Source: Syntrophobacterales bacterium (lineage in GTDB: Bacteria > Desulfobacterota > Desulfobaccia > Desulfobaccales > 0-14-0-80-60-11). Taken from it: DNA of 33,136 nt. Positions within the stretch are counted from its first letter, which is position 1; each line of letters opens with the position of its first letter. The position numbers and the translations under genes were made by a program. The stretch lies in contig JAGVAH010000144.1 of NCBI GenBank assembly GCA_020060385.1, forward strand, positions 1-33,136, in the 5' to 3' direction. Below the pieces are notes generated by a model. It saw only the letters and a list, made by a program, of their open reading frames with translations, was not told the origin of the DNA and searched no databases. This document shows, piece by piece, positions 23,969 through 31,822 of the stretch.

Positions 23969-24038
23969 GGGACCAAGGATCAGGGACCAGGGGCCAGTCA
24001 GCTCCCCTTTGACCCCTGACCCCTGGCCCCTGATCCCT
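23969..24038. repeat. Paired inverted heptanucleotide arrays between dapA and dapB
   Basis: Left half GGGACCA, AGGATCA, GGGACCA, GGGGCCA (23969-23996); right half GACCCCT, GACCCCT, GGCCCCT, GATCCCT (24011-24038). The halves are complementary (GGGNCCA against TGGNCCC-like units) and could fold as a hairpin in the mRNA. The dapA TAG stop overlaps the right end. Confidence 0.8.
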
Positions 24039-24912
24039 ATTTAATCAGCCCGTACTTCTGCATCACCGTGCGCAGCTTATTATCGTTGGCCTCGGACATG
24101 GGGCACAGGGGCTGGCGCACTTCCCCGGTGGTCATCCCCAGCATCTTCATGGCCGTCTTCACCGGCACGGGGTTGGTTTCATAGAACATGGCCTCCGTCA
24201 GGGGCCACATCTTGTAGTGGAGTATCTTGGCCCCCTCCAGATCGCCCTTGAAGAAGGCGTTGCACATGCCCGCCATGTCGGCGGGGACGACGTTGGAGAC
24301 CACCGAGATCGCCCCCATGCCGCCCACGCAGAGCAGCGGGAAGGTGGTGAAGTCGTCGCCGGAGAGCACCGCGATCTTATCGCCGCACAACTCCAGAGTC
24401 TTGGCCCCCTGCTTCAGGTCCCCGGTGGCGTCCTTGAGGCCGACGATATTGGGGATCTGGGCAAGGCGGGCCATGGTCTCCGGCAGCAGGTTGACGCTGG
24501 TGCGGCCCGGGACGTTGTAGACCACGATGGGGATCTTGGTGGCCCCGGCCACGGTTTTATAATGCTGATACAGCCCTTCCTGGGTCGGTTTATTATAGTA
24601 AGGAGTGATCATCAGGGCGTAGTCCGCGCCCGCGGCTTCGGCATGCTGGGTCAGTTCCAGGGACTCGGCGGTGCTGTTGGAGCCTGCGCCCGCGATCACC
24701 GGCACCCGTTTTTTCACCTGGTCCAGGCAGATCTCCACCACCCGTTTGTGCTCCCCGTGGGACAGGGTGGGGGACTCGCCGGTGGTGCCGCAGGGCACGA
24801 TCCCATGGATGCCTTCGGTGATCTGGCGCTCGATGAGGGCCCGGTAGGCCTCTTCGTCGAGCTGGCCGTTCTTGAAGGGAGTAATGATGGCGGTAATTGC
24901 TCCCTTTAGCAT
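24037..24912 (-). CDS. dapA: 4-hydroxy-tetrahydrodipicolinate synthase
   Basis: DapA (291 residues) condenses pyruvate with aspartate semialdehyde, the committed step of the lysine branch. Schiff-base Lys160 lies in NIVGLKDATGD, Tyr132 in VVYNVPGRTSVNL, and Thr43-Thr44 in VPCGTTGESPTLSHGEH. A strong ribosome site AAGGAGGT 6 bases before the ATG includes the TAA stop of dapF, so the two genes are coupled. No lysine riboswitch or leader was seen upstream. The C-terminus ends in a heptad array. Confidence 0.97.
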   Translation of the reverse strand: MLKGAITAIITPFKNGQLDEEAYRALIERQITEGIHGIVPCGTTGESPTLSHGEHKRVVEICLDQVKKRVPVIAGAGSNSTAESLELTQHAEAAGADYALMITPYYNKPTQEGLYQHYKTVAGATKIPIVVYNVPGRTSVNLLPETMARLAQIPNIVGLKDATGDLKQGAKTLELCGDKIAVLSGDDFTTFPLLCVGGMGAISVVSNVVPADMAGMCNAFFKGDLEGAKILHYKMWPLTEAMFYETNPVPVKTAMKMLGMTTGEVRQPLCPMSEANDNKLRTVMQKYGLIK

Positions 24913-24924
24913 GATGCCACCTCC

Positions 24925-25761
24925 TTACTTGAGTTCATCGACCCACAATTCGCCCTGGCACACCACCAGGGCCTCTCCCTCCAGAAAGACGTCCTTAAAA
25001 TCCTCTCCCTGGAGTTTAAAATGCACGGTGAGGATTTCTCCTCCCCGGGTATGGACTGCGACTGGGGAGACCACGTGTCCCAGGCGGGCGGCAATGAGGG
25101 CCGCGGCCACCGCGACGGTGCCGCAGGCCAGGGTCTCGTCCTCCACCCCCCGTTCATAGGTGCGCAACTCCAGGGCCTGAGAGCCCAGAAAGTTGATGAA
25201 ATTGACATTGGTGCCCGCGGGCTGGAACAGGGGGTGGAAGCGCACGATCTTCCCCCAGAAGGTCACCGGCACCTGCTCCAGGTCCTTAACCGGCACCACC
25301 ACGTGGGGCACCCCCACCTTCAGAAAGTGGCCGGTGAGGTTCTTGCCGTTGATGGGGATCTCCTGGTAGAGACGGAAATCCTCGATGCCCGTCAGCTCCA
25401 GGCGCACCTCCCGGTCCCGTACTGCGGCGTGGATGATCCCCGCCAGGGTTTCAAAGCTCAATTTCTCCGGCGCGATCCCCAGCATCACCGCCAGGCGGGC
25501 GGCGCAGCGGCCGCCGTTGCCGCACATCTCCGGCTCGGAGCCGTCGGCGTTGTAAAAGCGCCAGCGGAAATCGGCCCGCTCACTGGGCTCAATGAGGATC
25601 AGGCCGTCGGCCCCCACCCCCACCTGCCGGGCGCAGACCCGGCGGGCGAAACGGGGCTGCTCCCCTGCCGGGATCAGGCTGAGGCGGTGGTCAATGAGGA
25701 CAAAATCATTGCCGCCGCCGTGCATCTTATAAAAGGGGAGGCGCTTGGTTTCTAAATCCAT
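24925..25761 (-). CDS. dapF: Diaminopimelate epimerase
   Basis: DapF (278 residues) turns LL- into meso-diaminopimelate with a two-cysteine, cofactor-free mechanism. Both catalytic Cys are present: one in MCGNGGRCAARLA (about residue 80) and one in TLACGTVAVAAAL (about residue 222). FYKMHGGGNDFVLID near the N-terminus is the family start. It supplies both peptidoglycan and LysA. It lies between lysA and dapA; the gap to lysA holds a C5/G5 element. The ribosome site is weak (GAGAA). Confidence 0.97.
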   Translation of the reverse strand: MDLETKRLPFYKMHGGGNDFVLIDHRLSLIPAGEQPRFARRVCARQVGVGADGLILIEPSERADFRWRFYNADGSEPEMCGNGGRCAARLAVMLGIAPEKLSFETLAGIIHAAVRDREVRLELTGIEDFRLYQEIPINGKNLTGHFLKVGVPHVVVPVKDLEQVPVTFWGKIVRFHPLFQPAGTNVNFINFLGSQALELRTYERGVEDETLACGTVAVAAALIAARLGHVVSPVAVHTRGGEILTVHFKLQGEDFKDVFLEGEALVVCQGELWVDELK

Positions 25762-25772
25762 CGGTTCTCATG

Positions 25773-25868
25773 AAAATCCCCCCTAACCCCCCTTTAAAAA
25801 AGGGAGGGATAAATGACAAAGTTCCTTTAAAGTCCCCCTTTCATAAAGGGGGATTTAGGGGGATTTTT
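25773..25868. repeat. AAATCCCCC/GGGGGATTT element between lysA and dapF
   Basis: AAAATCCCCCCTAACCCCCC with TTTAAAAAAGGGAGGG, then AAAGTCCCCCTTTCATAAAG and GGGGGATTTAGGGGGATTTTT. It fills almost the whole 121-bp gap and would fold within the transcript. Confidence 0.8.
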
Positions 25869-25882
25869 AAGGCGTTATTCAG

Positions 25883-27139
25883 CTACTTCAAGGATTCGGG
25901 GATACTCTCCCCCCAGATGAGCTGGCGGTAAGTTTCCCGTTTTCTGATAACATAAAACTCTTGATCTTGCACCAAAATTTCCGCCACCCGGGGCCGGGCG
26001 TTGTAATTGGAACTCATGGAAAAGCCGTAGGCCCCGGCGCTCATCACCGCCACCAGCTCTCCGGGGGCGAAAGCGGGCATCTGCCGGTCCTTGGCCAGAA
26101 AATCCCCGGATTCGCAGATGGGCCCCACCAGGGAGGCCTTCACCCGGGGCCGGGCCTTCTTGACCACCGGCCAGACGCCGTGGTAGGAGCCGTAGAGGCT
26201 GGGGCGGGCCAGGTCGTTCATACCCGCGTCGACGATGATGAAGTGCTTGACGCCGCTCTCCTTGGTGTAAAGCACTTTGGTGACCAGGATGCCGGCGTTG
26301 CCCACCAGCACCCGTCCCGGCTCCAGGATCAGGGTGACCTTCAGGTCCCGGAGCTTTTCCACGATCTTCCCCCCGTATTCGTGGGGGTGGGGAGGCTCTT
26401 CCTGGTCGTAGCGGATGCCCAGGCCGCCGCCCAGGTCCAGGTAGCGGATGGCAATGCCCAAATCCTGGAGCCGGGCGATCAGCTCCTTGAGGCGCTCCAG
26501 GGCCTCCACAAAGGGGGAGACCTCGGTGATCTGGGAGCCGATGTGGCAGGCCACCCCCAGCACTTCCAGGTGGGGCAGCTCCCGGGCCCGGCGGTAATCC
26601 TCCAGGGCCTGATCGATATTGATGCCGAACTTGTTCTTCTTCAGGCCCGTGGAGATGTAGGGATGGGTCTGGGCGTCGATGTCCGGGTTGATGCGCAGGG
26701 CCACCGGCGCCTTCTTCCCCAGGCGCCCGGCGACACGGTTGATGGCTTCCAGTTCCTGGGAGGACTCCATGTTGAAGAGCAAGATCCCGGCCCGGAGCGC
26801 GTCCCTGATCTCCTGGGGGCGCTTGCCCACCCCGGAGTAAACGATTTTCCCCGGGTCCACCCCGGCTTGTAACGCCCGGTGCAATTCCCCCCCGGAGACG
26901 ATGTCCGCGCCCGCGCCCTGGCGGGCCAGGAGCCTTAAGATGGCCAGGTTGCCGTTGGCCTTGACCGCGAAGCAGACAATATGGGGAAAACCCGCGAAGG
27001 CCCCGTCAAAGACCCGGTAATGGTGGCTCAGGGTGGCGGCGCTGTAGAGATAAAAGGGGGTGCCCACCCTGGCGGCAATGGCCTTGACCGGCACGCCTTC
27101 GCAATAGAGTTCGCCGTTCTGGTAGTGGAAATGATGCAT
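25883..27139 (-). CDS. lysA: Diaminopimelate decarboxylase
   Basis: LysA (418 residues) decarboxylates meso-diaminopimelate to L-lysine. The PLP lysine is K60 in IVCFAVKANGNLAIL; GADIVSGGELHRAL, HIGSQITEVSPF, YLDLGGGLGIRY, LILEPGRVLVGNAG and the catalytic Cys in GPICESGDFLAKDR follow in order, and AGAYGFSMSSNYNARPR closes the active site. Ribosome site AAGGA, 8 nt. It is the first gene of the lysA-dapF-dapA-dapB block; a heptad array starts 18 bases upstream of the start codon. Confidence 0.97.
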   Translation of the reverse strand: MHHFHYQNGELYCEGVPVKAIAARVGTPFYLYSAATLSHHYRVFDGAFAGFPHIVCFAVKANGNLAILRLLARQGAGADIVSGGELHRALQAGVDPGKIVYSGVGKRPQEIRDALRAGILLFNMESSQELEAINRVAGRLGKKAPVALRINPDIDAQTHPYISTGLKKNKFGINIDQALEDYRRARELPHLEVLGVACHIGSQITEVSPFVEALERLKELIARLQDLGIAIRYLDLGGGLGIRYDQEEPPHPHEYGGKIVEKLRDLKVTLILEPGRVLVGNAGILVTKVLYTKESGVKHFIIVDAGMNDLARPSLYGSYHGVWPVVKKARPRVKASLVGPICESGDFLAKDRQMPAFAPGELVAVMSAGAYGFSMSSNYNARPRVAEILVQDQEFYVIRKRETYRQLIWGESIPESLK

Positions 27140-27156
27140 GCAGCTAATCCTTAAAT

Positions 27157-27191
27157 AGCTTTAAGCCATCAGCTGTCAGCTGTCAGCTCAA
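27157..27191. repeat. Heptanucleotide array, AGCTGTC class
   Basis: AGCTTTA, AGCCATC, AGCTGTC, AGCTGTC, AGCTCAA: five units upstream of lysA. Confidence 0.8.
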
Positions 27192-27285
27192 AAAAATAAA
27201 AACCCTAAGTCACCAGATAATCTCGGGAACCTGGCTAAATGTACTCTATCTTGATGGCCTTAATTGTTTACCAGAAATTTTCATT

Positions 27286-27320
27286 AGCTGAAAGCTGATC
27301 GCTGACAGCTGAAAGCTCAA
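27286..27320. repeat. Heptanucleotide array, AGCTGAA class
   Basis: AGCTGAA, AGCTGAT, CGCTGAC, AGCTGAA, AGCTCAA. The TGA stop of the fibronectin-III lipoprotein gene (27319-27317) lies in the last unit. With 27157-27191 it brackets the 177-bp lysA upstream gap. Confidence 0.85.
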
Positions 27321-28402
27321 TAACTGATCCCCGCCTCCTCGGAAGGGATGCTCTCGTTGGCCCGCCGGGAGTTGTCCACCGCGGTGGCGTAATAATAATA
27401 AATCCGGCCCCGCCGCGCCTGGGCGTCCAGATACGCGGGCCGGGTCAGGAGCGCAGGGGTTAGCAGCAGGAATTTGACCTCCCCTTCCTGGCGCCGGTAA
27501 ATGCGGTAACCCGCCACATCCGGGGCGGGGCTGGGGTCCCACCGGAGCTCCACGCCCTTCGCCCCGGCCACGGCCACCAGGTTGAGGACCGGCGGCGGGG
27601 GCGTGCGCTTCTCCGGCATGGCCGCGTGCACGTCAGAGTCCACACTCTCCAGGAAATCCGGCCCCACCCGGCGCACGGCCCGCGCCAAATAAGCATATTC
27701 CACGTCGTTGAGGACGGACAAATCCTGGAAGGCAGGGCCCCTAACGGGCTGCGGGTTCAGGGAGATCCATGACTGATCCCTTGTCCGCCGGTAAAGCCGG
27801 TAGCCGGCCAGGTCCCGCACCGGCCGGCCGTCTTGCTCCTGGGTGACCGGCTGCCAGGACAATTGCACGATCCGGTCCCCGGGCAGGGCCCGGAGGCCCT
27901 GGGGCGCCCGGGGCAGCACCCCCCAGGCGTGGCTCAGCGTCCGGGACCAGGCCCCCGCGTACATCTCCTGGTCATAGGCGGCCACCCGGTAATAGTAGCG
28001 TTTTCCGGGGACCAGGTTCCGGTCCCGGTAAATCACCGCCTCGCCCCGCACTTCCGCCAGGCGGGGATAGGCCAGGTCGATATCCGCGAGGCGCACAAAC
28101 TCCTCGGGGTAAGGTTGAGCCGGCTCCACCCCCTTTATCTCCGCGCGCAGCACCCGGCAGCCCTGGATCTGGGTCAGGGGCTGGCCCAGGAGGTTCTCCC
28201 GGGGGAGCAGCCAGGCCAGCACCAGGGCGTCCCCTTCCTGGGAGAGGCGAAAATCCCGGACCGCCGCGGGCAAGACGGCATCCGGAGGGATGGGGGCCAG
28301 CTTCTTGCCGCAGCCGCCGACCAAGAGGATGAGGGCGAAGAGGAGAAAAAACTGAGTCCTTGTTTTCGGTTTTCGGTTTACGGTTTTCGGTATCCTATTC
28401 AT
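27317..28402 (-). CDS. Lipoprotein with fibronectin type III-like repeats
   Basis: A 361-residue protein. A positively charged N-region and the span TQFFLLFALILLVGG precede C31 (VGG-C lipobox), giving an exported, lipid-anchored protein. Three beta-rich modules follow, the last two with strong fibronectin type III features: PQGLRALPGDRIVQLSWQPV with AGYRLYRR, and PVLNLVAVAGAKGVELRWDP with VAGYRIYRRQEG plus YYYYATAVDNSRRANESIPS. Residues 5-14 (PKTVNRKPKT) are encoded by a CGGTTTT heptad array. It sits between argH and lysA on the same strand, with no evident metabolic link. Adhesive or scaffolding role is a guess. Confidence 0.82.
   Translation of the reverse strand: MNRIPKTVNRKPKTRTQFFLLFALILLVGGCGKKLAPIPPDAVLPAAVRDFRLSQEGDALVLAWLLPRENLLGQPLTQIQGCRVLRAEIKGVEPAQPYPEEFVRLADIDLAYPRLAEVRGEAVIYRDRNLVPGKRYYYRVAAYDQEMYAGAWSRTLSHAWGVLPRAPQGLRALPGDRIVQLSWQPVTQEQDGRPVRDLAGYRLYRRTRDQSWISLNPQPVRGPAFQDLSVLNDVEYAYLARAVRRVGPDFLESVDSDVHAAMPEKRTPPPPVLNLVAVAGAKGVELRWDPSPAPDVAGYRIYRRQEGEVKFLLLTPALLTRPAYLDAQARRGRIYYYYATAVDNSRRANESIPSEEAGISY
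28363..28390. repeat. Heptanucleotide array, TTTTCGG class, inside the lipoprotein gene
   Basis: TTTTCGG, TTTTCGG, TTTACGG, TTTTCGG in phase. It overlaps codons 5-14 of the fibronectin-III lipoprotein. The same unit class occurs at 32364-32391 and a near relative at 31111. Confidence 0.85.
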
Positions 28403-28477
28403 GAAATCTCAGTTCTGGTGGCATAAGCATATCGCCTTTGCCAGCTTATGGCTTTCTCCTCCAGAAAGCCTTTATCC

Positions 28478-29857
28478 TCATAAACTCAATTCCTCCTCCA
28501 CCCGGGCCAGGGCCGCGGCCACCCGGGCCGGCGCGGTGCCCCCCGGGGAGGTGCGCCGGGCCACGGAGTTTTCGATTTTCAGCCATTCAAAGAGGTCCGC
28601 GTCCGCCTGGGGCGCGAAACGGCGAATTTCCTCCAGGGTCAACTCCCAGAGTTCCTTTTTTTGGGTTTCCGCATACTGTACGGTCTGCCCCACCTGCTCG
28701 TGGGCGGTGCGGAAGGGCACGCCTTTGGTCACCAGATAATCCGCCATATCGGTGGCCGTGAGAAAGCCGCCGTGGAGGGCCGCGGCCATGCGTTCAGGAC
28801 GAATCTTCAGGTTGCCCAGCAAACCGGTCATGAGCCGCACCGCGGCCTTGACCGTATCCAGGGTGTCGAAGAGGGGCTCCTTGTCCTCCTGCAAATCCCG
28901 GTTGTAGGCCAGGGGCAGGCCCTTGACGGTCATGAGCAGCCCCAGGAGGTGGCCGCAGACCCGGCCGCATTTGCCCCGCACCAGTTCCGGCACGTCCGGG
29001 TTCTTTTTCTGGGGCATGATGGAAGAGCCGGTGGCGTAGGCGTCCGGCAGATCCACAAAAGCGAATTCCGAGCTGGACCAGATTATGAGTTCCTCGGCCA
29101 GACGGCTCAAATGGACCATCATGATACTGGAATGGGCGAGAAACTCCAAGAGAAAATCCCGGTCGCTGACCGCGTCCAGACTATTGCGGAAGACCTCCGG
29201 GAAGCCCAGTTGGGAAGCACTAAATTGGGGGTCGATGGGGAAGGTGGTGCCCGCCAGGGCCGCGGCCCCCAGAGGGGAGACCCGGATGCGGGCCAGGGAC
29301 TCGGTGAGGCGGGCCTGGTCCCGGCGCCACATTTCGTCATGGGCCAGGAGATGGTGGGAAAAGAGTATGGGCTGGGCCCGCTGCAGATGGGTGTAGCCCG
29401 GCATCAGGACCCCCAGGTGGCGGCGGGCCAGCCGGGCCCCGGCCCGGCGCAGGTCCGTCAGGTCCCCCAGCAAGCCTTCAATTTCCCCGGCCAGAAAGAG
29501 GCGCACATCCAAGGCCACCTGGTCGTTGCGGCTCCGGGCCGTGTGCAATTTGCGGCCCACCTCCCCGATCTTGGCGATGAGGCGGGACTCCACGGCCATG
29601 TGCACGTCTTCCAGGGCCGGGTCCCAGGAGAATTCCCCGGCCTCCATCTCCCCCCGGATCTCCTCCAGGCCCCGGACGATGGCTTCGGCCTCTTCCGGGG
29701 CGATAATCCCCTGGCGGGCCAGCATCCGGGCGTGGGCCTGGGAGCCGGCGATATCCTGAGGAAAGAGCCGCTGATCAAAATCCAGGGAGGAGGTGAAGGC
29801 CTCCACCTCCTGTTCCGTCCCCCCCTGAAAACGTCCGCCCCAGGGTTTCTTAGCCAT
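28478..29857 (-). CDS. argH: Argininosuccinate lyase
   Basis: ArgH (459 residues) splits argininosuccinate into arginine and fumarate, the last step of arginine synthesis. KPWGGRFQGGTEQEVEAFTSSLDFD, HTARSRNDQVALDVRLFL, PGYTHLQRAQPI and the superfamily signature GSSIMPQKKNPDVPEL are complete. Ribosome site GGAG lies 6 bases before the ATG, within the 14-nt gap to the nuclease gene upstream. argG lies further up on the same strand; the three genes between argG and argH are not arginine genes. Confidence 0.97.
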   Translation of the reverse strand: MAKKPWGGRFQGGTEQEVEAFTSSLDFDQRLFPQDIAGSQAHARMLARQGIIAPEEAEAIVRGLEEIRGEMEAGEFSWDPALEDVHMAVESRLIAKIGEVGRKLHTARSRNDQVALDVRLFLAGEIEGLLGDLTDLRRAGARLARRHLGVLMPGYTHLQRAQPILFSHHLLAHDEMWRRDQARLTESLARIRVSPLGAAALAGTTFPIDPQFSASQLGFPEVFRNSLDAVSDRDFLLEFLAHSSIMMVHLSRLAEELIIWSSSEFAFVDLPDAYATGSSIMPQKKNPDVPELVRGKCGRVCGHLLGLLMTVKGLPLAYNRDLQEDKEPLFDTLDTVKAAVRLMTGLLGNLKIRPERMAAALHGGFLTATDMADYLVTKGVPFRTAHEQVGQTVQYAETQKKELWELTLEEIRRFAPQADADLFEWLKIENSVARRTSPGGTAPARVAAALARVEEELSL

Positions 29858-29871
29858 TCTTAACTCCGTTA

Positions 29872-30963
29872 TTATTCTAGCTCTTCTTTAATCCAGAGTC
29901 CTTCCCTTTTAACCCATTCGATTATAGTTTCTTTATAATCATCCTTTATCTTGTAAAAATAGTCGTGCTCCGAAGAATCCCATTGGCCATCAATAATATC
30001 TTCTTTTTTCAATGATTTTCGCCTCATTTTAAGGCCAGCTCTTGCTCCAGCCAACTCTCTCCCAGTAATCTTTTTACTAATTCCTTCCGAAGACTTTCTT
30101 TTAGCAATTTCATTCATTAAAAATGTAACTTTTTTCATTGGTGCAGGCTCTTTGTCAATCTGGACCAATGCTGCCAGTAATAATCTTTGATAGGGTGTTG
30201 CCTCTTCAACATAAGGAACTAATTCGCTTTTTGTCCATGGCTCATCTTTACCCTCTATTTCGTCCTCAGTGGGTTCTTCCTGCTCGATAGATCCTTCTAC
30301 AGTTGATTTTTTTGTTGCAATATCAATAATCAATCTTATAATATTACCTAAATTAATACTCTCAATTGGCATTAAAATATTATGGATTTTGTCAATGGAC
30401 TCATCTTTGCCAATAACAGGTTCTAGCTCCTCTCTTAATCTTAATAATTCTACCAAATCTTCAAAAATTATAAGACGCATTCTATCTTTATATTTACTTC
30501 CAATTATCTGTTCAATTAAAGGTTGTATTTCCCCCTTTCCTATTACATAAAGGCCAAAAAAGTTTTCATTGCCTTCTTTTTTGGACAATTTATCAATATA
30601 TTCTCCCAATTGGCTAACGCTTCCAATAGGCCAAGTGCTTGTTTTTGCCTCTAAAACTAAAACATCCCCATTAATTCTTTTCCAAATTCCATCGTAGTTG
30701 TCTTCTCCTGTTTTCCCGGCATATCTACCATAACTTATTTCAAATCCTATCTTTTTCCCTATAGATACAATTAAATCTTGAAAGGCGCGGTTATAAGGAT
30801 CATGAGGACCTGAACCTTTGCTTATACACTCAGTAAGCCATTTGTTTATCTGCTCTGTAGTCCATTTGTCATTTTCAATAAATTCTCTGAATCTTTTGGA
30901 TTCTTCGCTATTGTCTTTTAATTCTCTTCCGATAAGATTTAGTACGTCATTAATCTCGATCAT
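29872..30963 (-). CDS. Predicted PD-(D/E)XK nuclease, restriction-endonuclease-like
   Basis: A 363-residue, strongly AT-rich gene in a GC-rich cluster. Residues 55-110 hold a nuclease-type core: RAFQDLIVSIGKKIGFEISYG, then D91 in NYDGIWKR, a beta strand and E105-x-K107 in VLVLEAKTST. D-x13-E-x-K fits the PD-(D/E)XK active site, with the following helix GSVSQLGEYIDKL. Residues ~245-363 look like a winged-helix or DNA-binding module with many Lys/Arg (KKITGRELAGARAGLKMRRK). No methyltransferase or other restriction partner is in view. Start ATG 30963 with AAGGAG 6 nt upstream; it ends 14 nt before argH. Probably a solitary defence-type or acquired gene; the exact family is not recognised. Confidence 0.65.
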   Translation of the reverse strand: MIEINDVLNLIGRELKDNSEESKRFREFIENDKWTTEQINKWLTECISKGSGPHDPYNRAFQDLIVSIGKKIGFEISYGRYAGKTGEDNYDGIWKRINGDVLVLEAKTSTWPIGSVSQLGEYIDKLSKKEGNENFFGLYVIGKGEIQPLIEQIIGSKYKDRMRLIIFEDLVELLRLREELEPVIGKDESIDKIHNILMPIESINLGNIIRLIIDIATKKSTVEGSIEQEEPTEDEIEGKDEPWTKSELVPYVEEATPYQRLLLAALVQIDKEPAPMKKVTFLMNEIAKRKSSEGISKKITGRELAGARAGLKMRRKSLKKEDIIDGQWDSSEHDYFYKIKDDYKETIIEWVKREGLWIKEELE

Positions 30964-30978
30964 TTTTTACTCCTTAAT

Positions 30979-31059
30979 TGTAATTCTAAGGGATCGAAGC
31001 GACCTAAGAATCTCAAAAGACAAGATTCTTCACTCCGCTTCGCTCCGTTCAGAATGACA
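30979..31059. repeat. GTCATTCTGAG-type element, decayed left end
   Basis: Left end TGTAATTCTAAGGGATCGAA with several changes; right end CGCTCCGTTCAGAATGACA intact. It lies 15 bases upstream of the nuclease start codon. Confidence 0.75.
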
Positions 31060-31110
31060 AATCATTAAACTTTCCAAAATGTCTCAAGTATCTATCTCCT
31101 TTTTTTTTAA

Positions 31111-31138
31111 CCGAAAACAGAAAACAGAAAACCGTCTT
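31111..31138. repeat. Heptanucleotide array, CAGAAAA class
   Basis: CCGAAAA, CAGAAAA, CAGAAAA, CCGTCTT. It touches the TAA stop (31140-31138) of the secreted protein gene. Confidence 0.8.
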
Positions 31139-31791
31139 TAGGGCTTAAAAGATTCCAATTGATAGGTGGTACTTTCCGTTTCCTCTTTTTGGTCGGCGGC
31201 CTTTTTCTTGATGGTAAACATGCTCTTGACCAGCCCCACGCCCGGAGCATACCATTCATAGGCGGTGATGGAAAGACTGGCTTTGGCCCCCTGGGTTCCC
31301 CCCTCATGCTTGACCTTCACGCACTCCTCATAAGTCCCCGCGGGCACCGTGACCTTCTCATGGATGTCTTCAATGATGACCGCGACCTTCAGGTCATTCT
31401 CCCCCATCTTCGTGGAGATGTCCCAGTAGGTGCCCTTATCCACCGGGTCTTTCAAGTAAAAGACCTGGGGGGTGACGATCTGGGGCTCCCCGGTGGGGGT
31501 CATTTGTTCCGCATAGCGATACACCCCGAAATCGCCTTTGGCGATGAAATAAATCCTGACGCTGTCGCCCACTTCCCATTTCCGGGGGGTGACTTTCTGG
31601 CCCTGGAGTTCCCGGGGCGCCAGGTTGGTAATCTTGATTTTTTGCGCTCCCGGTCTACTGGAGGTAACACCGTAAACCCAGGTCATTCCTTCCTTCAGGG
31701 GATAATATTTTTCCGCGGGTTCTCCGAAACAAGAGGAGCCGGGCAGCAGAAAAAACAGCAGCACGGCGACGGCAATGCATTTGCTCTTCAT
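31138..31791 (-). CDS. Secreted protein of unknown function
   Basis: A 217-residue protein with a signal peptide (MKSKCIAVAVLLFFLLPGSS) that is cleaved near C-F-G or at the cysteine; a weak lipobox PGSSC allows a lipoprotein. The mature part opens EKYYPLKEGMTWVYGV, a pattern I have seen on small periplasmic beta-rich domains, and continues with alternating strands and a conserved-looking VPAGTYEECVKVKHEG segment. No catalytic motif is visible. Ribosome site GGGAG, 7 nt. It is 31 bases downstream of the SdpI-like gene and its stop codon abuts a heptad array. Function unknown. Confidence 0.75.
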   Translation of the reverse strand: MKSKCIAVAVLLFFLLPGSSCFGEPAEKYYPLKEGMTWVYGVTSSRPGAQKIKITNLAPRELQGQKVTPRKWEVGDSVRIYFIAKGDFGVYRYAEQMTPTGEPQIVTPQVFYLKDPVDKGTYWDISTKMGENDLKVAVIIEDIHEKVTVPAGTYEECVKVKHEGGTQGAKASLSITAYEWYAPGVGLVKSMFTIKKKAADQKEETESTTYQLESFKP

Positions 31792-31822
31792 GGCTTAACT
31801 CCCATTGATGGGGCTACCGGGT

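Noticed and set aside
28661-29863. A 400-codon plus-strand ORF opposite argH
   Set aside because: Antisense shadow of a high-GC gene; the argH frame contains every family motif.
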